The notes under the pieces were generated by a model, which ran no database searches, had not been told where the DNA came from, and saw only the letters and a list, made by a program, of their open reading frames with translations. Made by a program: the position numbers and the translations under genes. From Bradyrhizobium nitroreducens (GTDB taxonomy: Bacteria > Pseudomonadota > Alphaproteobacteria > Rhizobiales > Xanthobacteraceae), in the NCBI RefSeq assembly GCF_002776695.1, contig NZ_LFJC01000003.1, positions 2,328,317 through 2,392,316 on the forward strand: 64,000 bases of DNA, written 5' to 3'. Position 1 is the stretch's first letter. Each line of letters starts with the position of its first letter. Of the stretch, positions 61,961 to 64,000 are shown in pieces.

Positions 61961-62509
61961 TCAAGCCTTCGGCAGCCAGTCGATATCGGCGAAGCCGCGG
62001 TTGATGTAGCCGCCGTGCTCGGCCGAGGAGCCCTCGTAGCCGAACCGCGGCCAGACCTCTTTCTGGTTGTAGAGCGAGACGATGAGGTCGCCGCGCACCT
62101 TCTGGAAGAAGTCGTTTTGCTCGATCTCCTTCAGCAGCACGACGCGGTCGGCTTCCCAGGGCACTTCGGCGTATGCCACCTTGTGGCGGTCCCGCGCGTT
62201 CTGATCGAGCCGCGTGATGCCGTCGCTGATCAGCGATTTGACCGCGGGGTCTTTGGCCGCCTTGCCGTCCCACGGCTTGATCGCGGTGATGTAATAGCTG
62301 TCGCCGAGCACGTCGTGCGGATAGATGTCGCGCGCGACCTTCAGCAGCGTCTTCATCGTTGCGGGCGAGAGCGCGGTGGCGTCATCGGCCCAGGCATCCT
62401 CGATGCTCACAGTGACGCTGGTCGCGACAGCCACAACCGGCACGGCGGTGGCCGCGCCCTTGAGAAAGACGCGGCGGCTGTGCTTGCTTCGACGATCGAC
62501 TTCTCTCAT
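61961..62509 (-). CDS. Gluconate 2-dehydrogenase subunit 3 family protein (Tat-exported)
   Basis: 182-residue small subunit. A twin-arginine leader (HSRRVFLKGAATAVPVV) is followed by a helical domain typical of subunit 3 (LSPATMKTLLKVARDIYPHD). It is the export escort and partner of the GMC large subunit, which starts 30 bases downstream. Confidence 0.9.
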   Translation of the reverse strand: MREVDRRSKHSRRVFLKGAATAVPVVAVATSVTVSIEDAWADDATALSPATMKTLLKVARDIYPHDVLGDSYYITAIKPWDGKAAKDPAVKSLISDGITRLDQNARDRHKVAYAEVPWEADRVVLLKEIEQNDFFQKVRGDLIVSLYNQKEVWPRFGYEGSSAEHGGYINRGFADIDWLPKA

Positions 62510-62539
62510 GGCATTCCTCCGTGGATTTTTTGATTTGGT

Positions 62540-62935
62540 CTAGTTGAAACGTCCGCCCCGCTGGATCACCTCGATCTTGTAGCCGTCGGGATCGCTGACG
62601 AAGAAGAAGCGCGCCAGCGTTCGGCCCTCGTGCTTGAAGTCGCGCAAGGGCCCCGGTGCGAGCTTCTCGCGCTCGAAGCGGCCGTGCTCGGCATCGAGAT
62701 CCTCGACCACCACGGCGAGATGGCCATAGCCGTCGCCGAGCGCATACGGCTCCTTGCGGTCGAAATTCACGGTGAGCTCGACCTCGAAAGGTGAGGAGGG
62801 GTGACGCAGATAGATCAGGGCGAAGTCCGCGAATTTCAGATGGTCGGCGACTTCGAGGCCGAAGGCACGCTTGTAGAAATCGAGCGAGCGTGCCTCGTCG
62901 AGCACGCGGATCATGGAATGAACGGGCTTTGCCAT
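62540..62935 (-). CDS. VOC/glyoxalase I-like protein
   Basis: 131-residue vicinal-oxygen-chelate enzyme, lactoylglutathione-lyase-like. All four metal-ligand positions seem kept: H6 (HSMIRV), E in FEVELTVN, H in GHLAVVVEDL and E in YKIEVIQ. It starts directly next to the cytochrome c stop and sits within the dehydrogenase operon. Glyoxalase I activity or another VOC reaction is possible. Confidence 0.88.
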   Translation of the reverse strand: MAKPVHSMIRVLDEARSLDFYKRAFGLEVADHLKFADFALIYLRHPSSPFEVELTVNFDRKEPYALGDGYGHLAVVVEDLDAEHGRFEREKLAPGPLRDFKHEGRTLARFFFVSDPDGYKIEVIQRGGRFN

Positions 62936-63322
62936 TCAATTCAGCTCCTTGAGGTAGGTGATGATGGCGGCGCGCGTCTCGGGCTTGGCCTGCCGGTAGG
63001 CCATGACCACGCCGGGAATGACGGCTTGCGGATTGGTCAGCCAGGCGTCGAGCCGAGCTTCGTCCCAGGCGAACTCGGCCCTCGCCAGGCTGTCCGAGTA
63101 ACGAAAGCCGTCTATCTTGCCAGCGGGCCGGCCCACGACCTTGACCAGCGGCGGCCCCTGCCGCATCGGCTCCGACAGGCTTGTGGTGTGGCAAACCGCG
63201 CATTGCTGTTTGAAGAGTGTCGCACCATCCGGCGGCTTTGCTGCCGGCAAAGCCATTTGCGCGTCGGCAACCCGCGCCATCAGCACCGTCGCGGTGCACA
63301 ATCCCAGCACGATCACCCGCAT
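62936..63322 (-). CDS. Class I monoheme cytochrome c
   Basis: About 128-residue exported cytochrome with a signal peptide ending VADAQ and one heme-binding CAVCH motif. A Met ligand is probably in the C-terminal PGVVMAYRQ segment. It could carry electrons from the GMC dehydrogenase to the respiratory chain. First gene of the four-gene unit; ATG 63322 is chosen over 63343 because it begins the signal sequence. Confidence 0.9.
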   Translation of the reverse strand: MRVIVLGLCTATVLMARVADAQMALPAAKPPDGATLFKQQCAVCHTTSLSEPMRQGPPLVKVVGRPAGKIDGFRYSDSLARAEFAWDEARLDAWLTNPQAVIPGVVMAYRQAKPETRAAIITYLKELN

Positions 63323-63625
63323 CGTTAACAGCCGCCCATCCACATCAACGCGCGCAAACTCTAGGCGGCGTCAGATGGGCGGTGGTAGTAGCGGGCTGTT
63401 TCGCTGCGTGCAGAGATGTTCACGGCGCGTGTTGTTCCGCACCGCCTTATATGCGGAGCACAATTCCGCGAAATCGCCGTCAAATCCCTAAACGATCACC
63501 ACACGATGCGCATTGCATGGCGTTCGCGCCGCTCGAATTTTCGACGCGATGCAAATGGTCCGGTGCAGACGAGCGGCGTAGCGTGCCGCCGAGCCATTCG
63601 TCGCGAAACAATCCAGGAGAAATGG

Positions 63626-63922
63626 ATGAAGTTGGTGAAGACCTCGATGATCGCATGCGCCGTGTCGGCTCTCATCGCGACACCCGTCCTCGCACAAAGC
63701 GCGCCTCCCACCGCGAAATCAGGCGGCACCGTGCAGAGCAAACCCATGCAAGGCAGCAGCGGCGATGAGGAGATGAATGCTCAGTCGGGCGCAGCAGGCG
63801 ATAAGACGGGCATGAAGTCGACCAAAGGCACCAAGGGCACGGTCGGCACCACGGGCAGCGCTGCGCACAAGGGAACGACTGACGATACCGCGACGGGTGG
63901 TGCCACGGGCAAGCGCTACTAG
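63626..63922 (+). CDS. Small exported low-complexity protein
   Basis: 98-residue protein. The signal peptide (MKLVKTSMIACAVSALIATP, ending VLAQ) is followed by a Gly/Thr/Lys/Ala-rich disordered mature part (for example TKGTKGTVGTTGSAAHKG). A CAGGAGA site precedes ATG 63626. No domain recognised. Similar short Thr/Gly/Lys-rich exported proteins are frequent in Bradyrhizobium, from memory. The last 78 bases of the window hold no gene. Confidence 0.75.
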   Translation: MKLVKTSMIACAVSALIATPVLAQSAPPTAKSGGTVQSKPMQGSSGDEEMNAQSGAAGDKTGMKSTKGTKGTVGTTGSAAHKGTTDDTATGGATGKRY

Positions 63923-64000
63923 TGTCCCGAATCTGAAGTTCGACGGACTCCAAATCGACTCGAACCTAGCGGAATCTCTCGATTTTGGGGAGGATCGGTT

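Noticed and set aside
1..64000. tRNA or rRNA genes
   Set aside because: No T-loop/anticodon-arm pattern or conserved rRNA stretch was recognised by eye on either strand; a tRNA scan would be needed to exclude an overlooked one.

Overview
The window is high-GC alphaproteobacterial chromosome, most probably from a Bradyrhizobium species. The grounds are the gene content and order (hmu heme-uptake cluster, then nnrS/nnrR/hemN/nirK/nirV, then pmbA to lpxK, xseA, purD, rluB, rsmD, mutL) and the many intergenic palindromic repeats of the kind common in Bradyrhizobium. The assignment rests on recalled synteny, not on a search.

Layout. 1-3934: end of a sugar-type ABC transporter (two permeases), an exported metallo-beta-lactamase-fold hydrolase and an exported phytase-like esterase. 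3980-12682: a complete heme-uptake locus. On the minus strand run hmuR, an IsdG-like heme monooxygenase, hutX, exbB, exbD and tonB; divergent on the plus strand are hemP and hmuT-hmuU-hmuV. An Irr/ICE-like inverted repeat lies between the two arms. 12844-16554: a MuiA-type protein, an orphan FixJ-like response regulator whose phospho-acceptor Asp is Glu, and an AraC regulator. 16557-23927: a nitrite/nitric-oxide module (nnrS, nnrR-type Crp/Fnr regulator, DUF1858 protein, hemN, small membrane protein, PCuAC copper chaperone, copper nitrite reductase nirK, nirV). Its promoters carry five TTG-N8-CAA (FNR/FixK/NnrR-type) boxes. 24113-31044: acetyltransferase, CoA-transferase A/B, AsmA-like protein, RsmE, a secreted unknown and UbiA. 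31081-34934: AraC regulator divergent from an autotransporter.

34986-45404 is a conserved core block: DUF6101, PmbA, IMPase/CysQ, DUF4170, DUF374 acyltransferase, WaaA, LpxK, a PsiF-like protein, DUF2093, a hydrolase-fold protein lacking its Ser nucleophile, and XseA. 45405-51998 is accessory: an alpha/beta hydrolase, a membrane protein plus winged-helix pair, an A/T-richer unknown gene, an intact IS3-family element (1378 bp with 43-bp perfect inverted repeats), relics of IS ends, and unknown ORFs. 51999-60137 returns to core genes: purD, a haloacetate-dehalogenase-like hydrolase, tadA, rluB with a long disordered N-terminus, rsmD, mutL and an RHH protein. 60362-63343 is a minus-strand operon (cytochrome c, glyoxalase-like VOC protein, gluconate-2-dehydrogenase subunit 3, GMC oxidoreductase). 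A small secreted low-complexity protein closes the window.

No rRNA, tRNA or CRISPR array was recognised. The most interesting signals are the FNR-box set with its little-studied small members, two AraC-type direct-repeat operators at 21-22 bp spacing, the D-to-E response regulator, the Ser-to-Ala hydrolase, and a palindromic repeat whose two arms have been pulled 2.3 kb apart by inserted DNA.
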